Positions 30,698 through 40,903 are shown, numbered from the stretch's first letter. The stretch: DNA of 64,000 nucleotides from Bacteroidota bacterium (GCA_026224775.1 JAMFRP010000013.1:186001-250000), one strand, 5' to 3'. The notes: a model not told the origin generated them from the sequence alone. Numbers and translations: made by a program.

Positions 30698-30819
30698 AAC
30701 TAGAGGTTAGAGCCTGGAGATTAGTTCTCATGAAAAGAGCGATGGGTTTTATCCATCGCTCTTTTTATTATCAATATTCAAGGCCTAATCTCTAATCTCC
30801 AGCCTCTAATCTCTAACTA
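30698..30819. repeat. Long imperfect intergenic inverted repeat of degenerate 'agattagag' units, enclosing a terminator
   Basis: Left aactagaggttagagcctggagattag; right ctaatctctaatctccagcctctaatctctaactag. Confidence 0.7.
30733..30766. terminator. Bidirectional intrinsic terminator between convergent genes
   Basis: aaaagagcgatgg-gtttta-tccatcgctcttttt. Confidence 0.85.
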
Positions 30820-31502
30820 GAGATCTCATTCTGAAATATCTTAGCATACTTGCGCCTATCAAACTTATACAACTTGGCTGCGCGGTACGATACACCTTTT
30901 TGTTTCTCGGCCAGCTCCTTTAAAAAGCCATAACTCAACATCTTTTTACGGAAGTTACGTTTGTCGAGTTTTTTGTCCAGCACCGCCTCGTACAATAGTT
31001 GTAGTTGGGTAAGCGTAAATTTCTCAGGCAATAGCTCAAACGCAATTGGCTCATAATTTAATTTAGCACGTATTTTTTTAAATGCGCGGTTAAATATAAT
31101 GGTATGATCAAAAGCTAACTTAGGCAGCTCGTTAACCGGGTGCCAGAAAGCCTTGCTGGCATATTGCGTTACCGGGTTTAATTCTTTTTGGCCGGTGATA
31201 CGTATCAGCGCGAAATAGCCGATAGAAACCACCCTGCCCTGCGGATGACGGTTAACATCACCAAAAGTGTGAAATTGTCTTATAGATATATCGCGAAGAC
31301 CGGTAAGCTCATACAATATGCGCTCCGCGGCATCGTCAATGCTTTCATCGTGCTCAACAATATAGCCTGGCAATGCATAACTATCTTTAAAAGGTTCTTC
31401 GTTACGCTCAATCAATAAAACCTTAAGCACTCCGGCATCAAAACCAAAAATCACGCAATCAATAGAAAATACGGAGTCGAAATGAGGAAGTTGTAAGTCC
31501 AA
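30813..31502 (-). CDS. NUDIX-domain transcriptional regulator (NrtR/AraR-like: NUDIX fold plus C-terminal winged helix)
   Basis: 'DCVIFGFDAGVLKVLLIERNEEPFKDSYALPGYIVEHDESIDDAAERILYELTGL' and wHTH 'LPEKFTLTQLQLLYEAVLDKKLDKRNFRKKML'. The tracked ORF runs to 31724 and overlaps pfkA; a shorter start (e.g. TTG at 31502) is more plausible but uncertain. Confidence 0.8.
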   Translation of the reverse strand: MDLQLPHFDSVFSIDCVIFGFDAGVLKVLLIERNEEPFKDSYALPGYIVEHDESIDDAAERILYELTGLRDISIRQFHTFGDVNRHPQGRVVSIGYFALIRITGQKELNPVTQYASKAFWHPVNELPKLAFDHTIIFNRAFKKIRAKLNYEPIAFELLPEKFTLTQLQLLYEAVLDKKLDKRNFRKKMLSYGFLKELAEKQKGVSYRAAKLYKFDRRKYAKIFQNEISS

Positions 31503-31574
31503 AAGCTGTAAATTTTTAAATAAAATTAAATATATAGGGATATTTTCTAATCCAAAAATAAAATAAAATTTAAT

Positions 31575-31591
31575 TGTGTAATTTATACACA
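31575..31591. promoter_or_regulatory. Candidate operator palindrome upstream of pfkA
   Basis: TGTGTA-attta-TACACA perfect inverted repeat, 32 bp before the pfkA ATG. Confidence 0.45.
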
Positions 31592-31623
31592 CTATCTTCG
31601 TCTTTATAATTGGTTTTGTAAAG

Positions 31624-32610
31624 ATGCATAAAATTTCAAAACTTGCGGTTCTCACTTCCGGCGGCGACGCCCCCGGCATGAACCCTTGTATACGAGCAGT
31701 AGTAAGAACAGCCATATATAACAATCTTGAGGTTGTTGGGGTAAGGCAGGGTTATAAAGGACTTATTGAAAACGATATGTACGATATGGCTCCACGTTCA
31801 GTAAGTAATATACTTAGCCTGGGCGGTACCATATTAAAAACAGCCCGTTGTTTAGAGTTTCGTACCGATGAAGGTATGGAAACCGCTTATCAAAATATAA
31901 AAGCCCAGGGCATTGATGCCATAGTTGTTATTGGCGGCGATGGTACTTTTACAGGAGCCTTACGCTTCTCCAGGAAATATCCTGACATAGCGGTAATGGG
32001 TGTTCCCGGTACTATTGATAATGATTTGTGCGGAACAACCTACACCCTTGGTTTTGATACCGCTACCAATACCGTTATTGAGGCGATAGATAAAATACGT
32101 GATACAGCCGATGCGCATGATCGTTTGTTCTTTATTGAAGTGATGGGTCGTGATTCAGGCGCGATAGCGCTGCGGGCGGGCATTTCCTGCGGAGCAGAAG
32201 CCATTTTACTACCTGAGAAAGAAACTGCCATCAGCGAGTTGATTGACGGTTTAAAAACAGGACACCTCAACAAAAAATCATCAAGCATTGTAATTGTTGC
32301 CGAAGGCGATAAAAATGGTGGTGTTTATGATATTGCCAAACGTGTTGAGCAGGAAGTAAAGCACTACGATATTAAAGTTACCATATTAGGTCACCTGCAA
32401 CGTGGCGGTAGCCCATCAAGCTTCGATCGTATTTTGGGTAGTAGACTTGGTTTTGCGGCGGTAAATGCCTTAATTGCGGGCGAAACACAAAAAATGGTGG
32501 GTTTAGAGGCCAACCACATAGTACTAACCAGTTTAGAAAAAGCATTGAACCAGCAGGAATTCAGGCTGGAATCGGACCTGTTACAAATGGCCGATATATT
32601 ATCGATATAA
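31624..32610 (+). CDS. pfkA: 6-phosphofructokinase
   Basis: 'LTSGGDAPGMNPCIRAVVR', 'VIGGDGTFTGA', 'GVPGTIDNDLCGTTYTLGFDTA', 'LGHLQRGGSPSSFDR'. Confidence 0.96.
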   Translation: MHKISKLAVLTSGGDAPGMNPCIRAVVRTAIYNNLEVVGVRQGYKGLIENDMYDMAPRSVSNILSLGGTILKTARCLEFRTDEGMETAYQNIKAQGIDAIVVIGGDGTFTGALRFSRKYPDIAVMGVPGTIDNDLCGTTYTLGFDTATNTVIEAIDKIRDTADAHDRLFFIEVMGRDSGAIALRAGISCGAEAILLPEKETAISELIDGLKTGHLNKKSSSIVIVAEGDKNGGVYDIAKRVEQEVKHYDIKVTILGHLQRGGSPSSFDRILGSRLGFAAVNALIAGETQKMVGLEANHIVLTSLEKALNQQEFRLESDLLQMADILSI

Positions 32611-33459
32611 ATGATTGCAGTTGTATATAGCGGATCACACTACGCGCATTGGCGTTTGGCTGATAAAGGCAGAACTATCGCTTCCTTTAAAACCAATGGC
32701 ATCAATCCCTATTTTAATGATGAAAAATTCATTGTGCAACTGCTGAATAAGAACATTAACCTAATTCATCACGCTGAAGAAATAAAACGCATCTATTTTT
32801 TTGGCGCGGGCGCTTCAACGGCTGATTTGAAACAGGTGATCCAAAATGCGTTTTCAAACTTTTTTAAAAACGGGAAAGTTAGTGTTGATCACGATATTAT
32901 GGCTGCTGCTATTGCCTGTTGTAAAAACACACCCGGCATTGTAAGTATTTGCGGCAGCGGATCAAACGCGGCGTGGTATGATGGCCGCAAAGTTAAGCCA
33001 AACAATTATGGTTTGGGTTATATCCTGGCTGATGAAGGATCGGGCAACTGGCTAGGCCGGGAACTGATAAAAGGTTTTATGAATGAAACGCTGCCCGTGC
33101 CACTGCGCAAAAAATTTGTGCACAAGTATGACGCGGATCGCAGTAATCTTTTAGAGAAGGTTTATCGCCAAAAACAACCGGCTTTATTCCTGAGCTCGTT
33201 CAACGATTTTTATCTGGAAAACCGGGAGGACGTTTATCTACAAAATGTAATAAAAAAAGGATTTAGCAAGCTAATAAACACATATTTGTTACCTTTACAT
33301 AAGCAATATCCCGAAGCTGCTGTCCACTTTGCAGGCTCAGTTGCAGCCAACTTTCAGGATCACCTTATAGAGGTTGCCACCGAATCAAAATTAACCATCG
33401 GAAACATAATTAAAGAACCTATAAATAATTTACTAACGTACTATTCTAACAAAAATTAA
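32611..33459 (+). CDS. BadF/NAGK-family protein, paralog of 29831..30691, with degenerate phosphate-binding motif
   Basis: 'NGINPYFNDEKFIVQLL', 'VDHDIMAAAIACC', 'VSICGSGSNAAWYDG', 'LGYILADEGSGNWLGRELI'; the N-terminus reads VVYSGSHYAHW where the paralog has IADGGSTKTNW. Confidence 0.85.
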   Translation: MIAVVYSGSHYAHWRLADKGRTIASFKTNGINPYFNDEKFIVQLLNKNINLIHHAEEIKRIYFFGAGASTADLKQVIQNAFSNFFKNGKVSVDHDIMAAAIACCKNTPGIVSICGSGSNAAWYDGRKVKPNNYGLGYILADEGSGNWLGRELIKGFMNETLPVPLRKKFVHKYDADRSNLLEKVYRQKQPALFLSSFNDFYLENREDVYLQNVIKKGFSKLINTYLLPLHKQYPEAAVHFAGSVAANFQDHLIEVATESKLTIGNIIKEPINNLLTYYSNKN

Positions 33460-34461
<1,002 letters not shown>

Positions 34462-34483
34462 TCTTAACTTAAAAATATATTAG

Positions 34484-34518
34484 AAAGTCTTGTGGAGTAA
34501 TCCATGGGACTTTTTTTT
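34484..34518 (+). terminator. Intrinsic terminator downstream of gap
   Basis: aaagtcttgtgga-gtaa-tccatgggacttttttt. Confidence 0.65.
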
Positions 34519-34829
34519 ATCCGTGTAAAATCCCGAATAAATAGTGATTTTATGTTTAACTACTAACTGCTCGGTAACTCAATCCTAAATAGGATAAGGA
34601 CCGATATTTTTCAGGATAACTATAGGTACTATAGGTAAACAACAAAGAAAAAGCGTTCTTTGTGACTGATATTAAAACAATGAACCACAATACCTTATTA
34701 ATCCATCACTTTTTGTCAAGTGCATTAACCCTAACTTGACTAAAATCAGAACATTGCCAATGAACTTATTTACTACGGCTCTATTACCGCTTAATTCTTT
34801 AACAACCCATTGACGGGTTTACTAAATAC

Positions 34830-36731
34830 ATGAAATTCAGGTACGATATTAATGCTTTAAGAGCAATTGCCGTTATTGGAGTAATTCTTTTTCATTTTAA
34901 AATCCCTTATTTTAATGGTGGTTTTGCAGGAGTTGATGTATTTTTTGTGATATCTGGTTATCTCATTACCCGAATCATTATAAATTCGTTAGAGAAACAA
35001 AATTTCTCGTTCCTGGAATTTTATGTAAAGAGAATAAAAAGAATAGTACCTGCGCTACTTGTACTTATTACGGTAATTACTTTATTAGGATTTTTCGTTT
35101 ATTTCCCGAAGGATTACATGACAAATGAAAGAAGTGCCGCATCGTCGTTGTTGTTTGTATCTAACTTTTTGTATTGGAGAACTACAAATTATTTTGTTCA
35201 AAGCACCGACAATATTCTTATACATACATGGTCATTATCTGTTGAGTGGCAATTTTACTTAGTTTATCCTTTTTTTTTATATCTCTCAAGAAATTTCCTG
35301 AAAAGCAAAAAGAAATACTTTCTTTCTTTTTGCTTAGTAACTGCGATAATATTTTTAGGTTCTGATGTATACTGTATATATCATTATAATCCTGCATTTT
35401 ATTTGCTCCCAAGCAGATCATGGGAAATGATGATTGGTGGAGTGGCATTTCTATCAGAGGGTTTTATTAACAACTTAAAATACAAAAAAGCCATTGCCTA
35501 CCTGGGTTATAGCTTGATATTGCTTAGCTTTTTATTCATTAATAGTGATATGTTATGGCCCGGTGTATATACATTATTACCTGTATTGGCAACCTTTTGT
35601 GTTATAGTAGCAAACTTTAATGATTTTAAGCTTTTAAAGCACAAAGCCATACAATTTACAGGAGTAATTTCTTACTCCTTATATCTATGGCACTGGCCTT
35701 TATATGTTTTCGCTATATATATTGGAACACAAATGAATGCGATTAACATCATATTTATAATATTATTAGCTTTTTTATTGGCCTCAGTTTCTTATCAATA
35801 TATAGAATCAATTAAGTTGGATAATAAAAGAATGAAACTTTTGGGGGTTTTAATGGCATTGGTTGTAGCTGGAACTATCACCATGAGTTTTATTGACATT
35901 AATCATATAATGTTTAAACCAAAAGCATTAAAAATTGCAAATTATGAAGCAGATCATGTATCACAAATAAACAAGCAGTTTAGAACGGATGTTTGTTTTA
36001 TACTAGTTGAAACAAAATTTAAAGTTTTTGATAAATCAGATTGCTTAGCTATACAGTTAAAGAAGAAAAACATTTTACTTTTAGGAGACAGCCATGCTGC
36101 AGATCTGTATGGATCACTACAAAGCTTTCTGGAAAAGAAAAATATTAATTTAATTCAAGCAACAGTTCCTGGATGTTACCCAATTTCAACACCAGAAGGA
36201 TCAGCAGCTTGCCAGGATTTGATGAATTATATGTATAACGATTATCTAAAACAAAATTCAAATAAACTTGACGGAGTTATTATAAGTTGTAATTGGGCTA
36301 CTCACATAACCGGCAATAACGATAAAGATTGGGTACTATTAAAACGCACCATTAACTATTTTGCCCAAAGAAAGATTAAAATTATTATAATAGGCCAAAA
36401 TGAAACTTATGACATTTCATACCCTGTTATAAAAGCAAAAGAAATACAATACAATATCAATATTCGCCAGCAATATATATCTGCACTCGCATACAAAATA
36501 AATGTATTCTTAAAAAAGAATTTAAATCAATATATAGATATTTATAACGCAACTTCAATACCACCATTATCGCCTGATGGCGCACCTTACTTATTAGATG
36601 GAGATCACTTTACAACGTATGGCGCTGATATAACCGTTCAAAAAATATTTAGTGATCCATTAGGAGTTAAGTTTATAAATTCAATAACTAATGCGAATCA
36701 AGGGTTAAAATATAGTATGCCTGCAAAGTGA
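34830..36731 (+). CDS. Acyltransferase 3 / OafA-YrhL-like membrane protein with C-terminal SGNH domain
   Basis: 'YDINALRAIAVIGVILFHFKIPYFNGGFAGVDVFFVISGYLIT', 'WSLSVEWQFYLVYPF', SGNH motif 'LLLGDSHAADLYG'. Confidence 0.9.
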   Translation: MKFRYDINALRAIAVIGVILFHFKIPYFNGGFAGVDVFFVISGYLITRIIINSLEKQNFSFLEFYVKRIKRIVPALLVLITVITLLGFFVYFPKDYMTNERSAASSLLFVSNFLYWRTTNYFVQSTDNILIHTWSLSVEWQFYLVYPFFLYLSRNFLKSKKKYFLSFCLVTAIIFLGSDVYCIYHYNPAFYLLPSRSWEMMIGGVAFLSEGFINNLKYKKAIAYLGYSLILLSFLFINSDMLWPGVYTLLPVLATFCVIVANFNDFKLLKHKAIQFTGVISYSLYLWHWPLYVFAIYIGTQMNAINIIFIILLAFLLASVSYQYIESIKLDNKRMKLLGVLMALVVAGTITMSFIDINHIMFKPKALKIANYEADHVSQINKQFRTDVCFILVETKFKVFDKSDCLAIQLKKKNILLLGDSHAADLYGSLQSFLEKKNINLIQATVPGCYPISTPEGSAACQDLMNYMYNDYLKQNSNKLDGVIISCNWATHITGNNDKDWVLLKRTINYFAQRKIKIIIIGQNETYDISYPVIKAKEIQYNINIRQQYISALAYKINVFLKKNLNQYIDIYNATSIPPLSPDGAPYLLDGDHFTTYGADITVQKIFSDPLGVKFINSITNANQGLKYSMPAK

Positions 36732-36754
36732 CATAAGTTAAAAACTCACAAAAT

Positions 36755-36784
36755 CCCATTGCCTGTGAGGACACAGGCAATGGG
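36755..36784. repeat. Perfect 13-bp inverted repeat
   Basis: cccattgcctgtg-agga-cacaggcaatggg. Confidence 0.9.
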
Positions 36785-36939
36785 AAGAAAATAATCTTAA
36801 CTAAGATAATTGAAAGAGCTTTTCGGATAACCGGAGGGTTATTTTTTTGCTTATTATAGTCTGTTTTCAATACGGATGCAAGCACCTGACGGATAATCAG
36901 GAAATATGCAGAGATACAATAAAATCAGCATATTTGTAT

Positions 36940-37548
36940 ATGGATGCTGCTACCGCACTTATTATATACAGGACATATCTTGAAAGATATGTAACCTTCA
37001 GTACAGAAGAATGGGAAGCATTCACCCAGCATGTAACCTTTACCAAGCTAAAAAAGAAACAGCATTTTGCTACCGCCGATACGGTTTGCGATAAGTTTGG
37101 CTTTTTAGTTTCGGGCTCTGTTCGCTATTATCACATCATTAATGGCGAGGATATCACCAGCTATTTTAGTTTCGAACAAGAGTTTACAAGTTCCTACAAA
37201 AGCTTCCTGACCCGAACACCAACCATAACTTACATACAGGCATTGGAAGAAACCCGGCTGATCAACATTAGTTATGATGCATTCCAGCAAATGTTAGCTA
37301 ACCCCATTTTAGCACATAAAATGGAGCGTTTCGGCAGGTTAGTAGCTGAGCATTATTTATGCTGCTATGAAGACAGGGTAGCATCATTCATCACCCAATC
37401 GCCGGAAGAACGCTACTTACAACTACTACAAACAGGCAGAGATATTTTACAGCGAATGCCGCAACATTACATCGCGCATTTTTTGGGTATCACCCCAGTT
37501 TCGCTATCCCGTATCCGTAAACGTATTTTGGAACCGGTTATAAAATAA
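36940..37548 (+). CDS. Crp/Fnr family transcriptional regulator
   Basis: cNMP-binding-like 'KKKQHFATADTVCDKFGFLVSGSVRYYHI', C-terminal HTH 'IAHFLGITPVSLSRIRKRI'. Start chosen at MDAATALIIYR within the longer ORF. Confidence 0.85.
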   Translation: MDAATALIIYRTYLERYVTFSTEEWEAFTQHVTFTKLKKKQHFATADTVCDKFGFLVSGSVRYYHIINGEDITSYFSFEQEFTSSYKSFLTRTPTITYIQALEETRLINISYDAFQQMLANPILAHKMERFGRLVAEHYLCCYEDRVASFITQSPEERYLQLLQTGRDILQRMPQHYIAHFLGITPVSLSRIRKRILEPVIK

Positions 37549-37630
37549 CTCATCCTCAATTTCTTATCTTTTGTTAACGTTTTGAGCGCCAAAACCATGA
37601 TAACTTTGTTATAACAAAAACGAAGAAATC

Positions 37631-38560
37631 ATGCACACTATATTAGGGGCCGGCGGGCCAGTAGCAAACGCACTTACCCAGGAGTTATTAAACCATAACG
37701 AAACTATCAGGCTGGTTAGTCGCAAACCGGTTAATACAACAGGCAAAAACATCAGCTGGCAAAAAGCTGATCTGCTAAATTATAACGAGATTTTGGAAGC
37801 CACCAAAGGATCAACTGTAATTTACTTATGTGCCGGGTTGGTATACGACGTTAAAATATGGCGGCAGCAATGGCCTATTATTATGCAAAATGTTATTAAT
37901 GCCACCAAGGCAGCCAATGCCCGGTTGATATTTTTTGATAACGTTTACATGTATGGTTTGGTTGATGGACCAATGACCGAGGAAACACCGTACAATCCTG
38001 TCAGTGAAAAAGGTAAAGTGCGTGTGAAAATCGCCGACCAGCTAATGGCTGAGGTTAAAGCAGGGAAAATACAAGCCAGCATTTTGCGCGCTGCGGATTT
38101 TTACGGCACCGACTCTAAAAATAGTTCTTTTGATATGATGGTTCTGGATAAATACGCCCAAAAGCAAAGCGCCCAATGGGTAGGCGATCCAAAAGTTAAG
38201 CACAACTTTACTTACATTCCTGATGCTGGCAAAGCGATGTACCTGTTAGGTCAGAATCCGCAAAGCGATAACCAGATATGGCACGCCCCTACCGCTAAGA
38301 CACTTACCGGGAAAGAATTTATTGAGCTGGCTGCAAACATCTACCATGCAAAACCAAAATTTATGCGGATTAATAAGTTTATGCTGTGGATATTCGGGTT
38401 GTTTAATAAGCTTGTTGCTGGTGTGGTGGAAATGTACTACCAGTACGATCATGATTATAATTTCAACTCGGATAAGTTTGAGAATGCCTTTAATTTTAAA
38501 CCGACAAGTTATGAGGATGGGATAAAGCATATGTCGCAAACCTTATATAAAAGCAAATAA
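37631..38560 (+). CDS. NAD-dependent epimerase/dehydratase (atypical SDR)
   Basis: 'HTILGAGGPVANALTQELL' Rossmann glycine motif; 'RLIFFDNVYMYGLVDGPMTEETPYNP'. Confidence 0.85.
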   Translation: MHTILGAGGPVANALTQELLNHNETIRLVSRKPVNTTGKNISWQKADLLNYNEILEATKGSTVIYLCAGLVYDVKIWRQQWPIIMQNVINATKAANARLIFFDNVYMYGLVDGPMTEETPYNPVSEKGKVRVKIADQLMAEVKAGKIQASILRAADFYGTDSKNSSFDMMVLDKYAQKQSAQWVGDPKVKHNFTYIPDAGKAMYLLGQNPQSDNQIWHAPTAKTLTGKEFIELAANIYHAKPKFMRINKFMLWIFGLFNKLVAGVVEMYYQYDHDYNFNSDKFENAFNFKPTSYEDGIKHMSQTLYKSK

Positions 38561-38604
38561 TGGTTGTCTGTGAGGACGCAGGTATTTGGAAGATTACTTA
38601 ACTC

Positions 38605-38704
38605 TCTCCCTTGGGAGGGGTGCGCTTGAAATGAGCAGTGGCGGGGAGGGGTTTTACGCTTGGTTGTCGGTCAAACCCCTCCCTCCACCCTCCCAAGGGA
38701 GGGA
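38605..38704. repeat. Nested palindromic intergenic element (MITE/REP-like)
   Basis: tctcccttgggaggggtg ... cggggaggggttt ... aaacccctccctcc ... caccctcccaagggaggga. Confidence 0.7.
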
Positions 38705-38845
38705 ATCGCACCAGCCATCACCTTTTGATAATATTCCAAACATCCATGTTATCCTCACAAACAACAACACAGTGTAAAATCTGATTATCGTATTTGGCGC
38801 TTGGTCATTAATCTGCATATTTGCACATCTGCATATTATAAAACC

Positions 38846-40546
38846 ATGATCCACAAAAAAACAAGAACATATATACCTGCCGACCTTGAAATGAACTGGG
38901 AGGCACTAGAACCACTTTTTAAAGAACTTTGCGATCGCCCTATTGATTCTGCTGAAGAATTAGAAAATTGGTTAAAGGACCGCAGCGAACTGGAAGCCGC
39001 TATTGAGGAAGATTTTGCCTGGCGCTATATCCGAATGACTTGCGATACCGCTAACGAAGAACTGCTGGAAAAATTCCAATATTTCGCTACCGAGATCGAA
39101 TCGAAAATCGCGCCTTATAGTAATGATCTGAATAAAAAACTGGTTAGTAGTCAATATCTTGATGAACTTGACAAAGAAAAATTCTTCATCTACTTGCGTG
39201 GAGTAAAAAAGTCCTTGGAATTGTTCAGGGAAGAAAATATTCCTATTCAAACTGAGATTCAGGTTGAGCAACAGAAATACCAGGGCATAAGTGGTGCATT
39301 ATCTGTTGAAATTGACGGCAAGGAATATACTTTAGAGCAGGCAGCCGTATTTTTAAAAGGTACCGACCGCGCTAAAAGACAGGAAGTTTGGGAAAAGATA
39401 ACTTTCCGTCGCTTACAGGATAAAGACAAACTGAATGAACTATTTGATCACCTGCGTGAACTAAGGCATAAAGTGGCCTTGAATGCAGGTTTCGAAAATT
39501 TCAGGGATTACATGTTCCAGGCATTGGGTAGATTTGATTATACCCCGCAGGATTGCTATGCTTTCCACGAAGCAATTGAAAAAGAAATTGTACCAATATT
39601 AAGAGAACAGGCTAACAATCGTAAAGCCGCTTTAGGGTTGGATATGCTTCGCCCATGGGATATGGATGTTGATGTATCGGGCAAACCAGCTTTAAAACCA
39701 TTTAATGGTGGCGCGGAACTGATCGATAAATCAATCCAATGTTTCCGGAATATCAACAGCTATTTAGGTGAACGTTTGGAGATCATGAAGGATAACGGTT
39801 TATTTGATGTAGAGAGCCGCAAAGGCAAAGCACCAGGTGGTTATAACTACCCATTGTCTGAAACCGGCGCGCCTTTCATTTTCATGAACTCGGCAAATAC
39901 TTTCCGTGATCTGACTACGATGGTTCACGAAGGTGGCCACGCGGTTCATACCTTTTTAACTGCTGATCTTGAACTGAATGATTTTAAACATTGCCCATCC
40001 GAAGTAGCGGAATTAGCATCCATGAGCATGGAGCTGATCTCAATGGATAACTGGAATGTTTATTTTGATAACGAAGAAGATTTAAAACGCGCCAAACGCG
40101 ATCAGCTTTTTGATGTATTAAAAACATTGCCATGGGTAGCCGTGGTTGATCAGTTTCAACACTGGATATACACCAACCCAAGCCATACTGATGCCGAACG
40201 TACCGAAGCATGGATACAGATATACGAACCATTCGGCGCAGGTTTTGCAGATTGGAGCGGTTTGGAAGAAGCCGAAGCTAATCTTTGGCAAAAACAACTA
40301 CATATTTTCGAGGTACCATTTTATTACATCGAATATGGCATGGCCCAATTAGGCGCTATCGCGGTTTGGAAAAACTACAAGGAAAATCCCGAAAAAGGTT
40401 TACAACAATATTTAGACGCCTTAAAATTGGGCTACACCAAAACAATCAAAGAAATTTATGAAACCGCGGGTATCAAATTTGATTTCAGCGCAGGTTATGT
40501 GAAGGAACTGGCTGAATTTGTAAAAGGCGAAATGGATAAATTATAA
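38846..40546 (+). CDS. M3 family oligoendopeptidase
   Basis: Zinc motif 'MVHEGGHAVHTFLT' (HExxH type), 'NTFRDLTT'; start chosen at MIHKKTRTYIP. Confidence 0.92.
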   Translation: MIHKKTRTYIPADLEMNWEALEPLFKELCDRPIDSAEELENWLKDRSELEAAIEEDFAWRYIRMTCDTANEELLEKFQYFATEIESKIAPYSNDLNKKLVSSQYLDELDKEKFFIYLRGVKKSLELFREENIPIQTEIQVEQQKYQGISGALSVEIDGKEYTLEQAAVFLKGTDRAKRQEVWEKITFRRLQDKDKLNELFDHLRELRHKVALNAGFENFRDYMFQALGRFDYTPQDCYAFHEAIEKEIVPILREQANNRKAALGLDMLRPWDMDVDVSGKPALKPFNGGAELIDKSIQCFRNINSYLGERLEIMKDNGLFDVESRKGKAPGGYNYPLSETGAPFIFMNSANTFRDLTTMVHEGGHAVHTFLTADLELNDFKHCPSEVAELASMSMELISMDNWNVYFDNEEDLKRAKRDQLFDVLKTLPWVAVVDQFQHWIYTNPSHTDAERTEAWIQIYEPFGAGFADWSGLEEAEANLWQKQLHIFEVPFYYIEYGMAQLGAIAVWKNYKENPEKGLQQYLDALKLGYTKTIKEIYETAGIKFDFSAGYVKELAEFVKGEMDKL

Positions 40547-40548
40547 TT

Positions 40549-40580
40549 AAAAATACCTCCCCAATCGGGGAGGTATTTTT
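40549..40580. terminator. Perfect bidirectional intrinsic terminator
   Basis: aaaaatacctcccc-aatc-ggggaggtattttt. Confidence 0.92.
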
Positions 40581-40636
40581 AATCTTCGGCTAAATAGATT
40601 AAAACATAATTTCACTTTATAGGTAGTATAATTATA

Positions 40637-40762
40637 ATGGGATCATTATTCGGAATATCAGAAATACTAATCTATATAGGCGGCACTATAATCATAGTGG
40701 TTACCATATATATGGCTATCAGCCGCAAGAAGAAGTATGATGATGAGGATATAACTGATTAA
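40637..40762 (+). CDS. Small single-TM membrane protein (41 aa), absent from the supplied ORF track
   Basis: Direct translation MGSLFGISEILIYIGGTIIIVVTIYMAISRKKKYDDEDITD*: hydrophobic helix followed by a KKK/DDED tail. Confidence 0.55.
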   Translation: MGSLFGISEILIYIGGTIIIVVTIYMAISRKKKYDDEDITD

Positions 40763-40823
40763 GTTTATCTACTCTTTGTCATTGCAAGTGTGGCAATCCC
40801 CAACATTACAAATGTAAAACTAT

Positions 40824-40903
40824 GTCATTGCGAGGTACGAAGCAATCGCACGGAGGCAAAGCGGTTTTGCAAAGTTCGCGATTGCTTCGTTCCTCGCAAT
40901 GAC
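40824..40903. repeat. REP-like palindrome (arm type B/B)
   Basis: gtcattgcgaggtacgaagcaatcgc ... gcgattgcttcgttcctcgcaatgac. Confidence 0.9.

Noticed and set aside
31503-31724. N-terminal extension of the NUDIX regulator ORF into pfkA
   Set aside because: Overlaps the pfkA start by 101 bp, and the extension has no NUDIX homology; treated as upstream readthrough of the frame.
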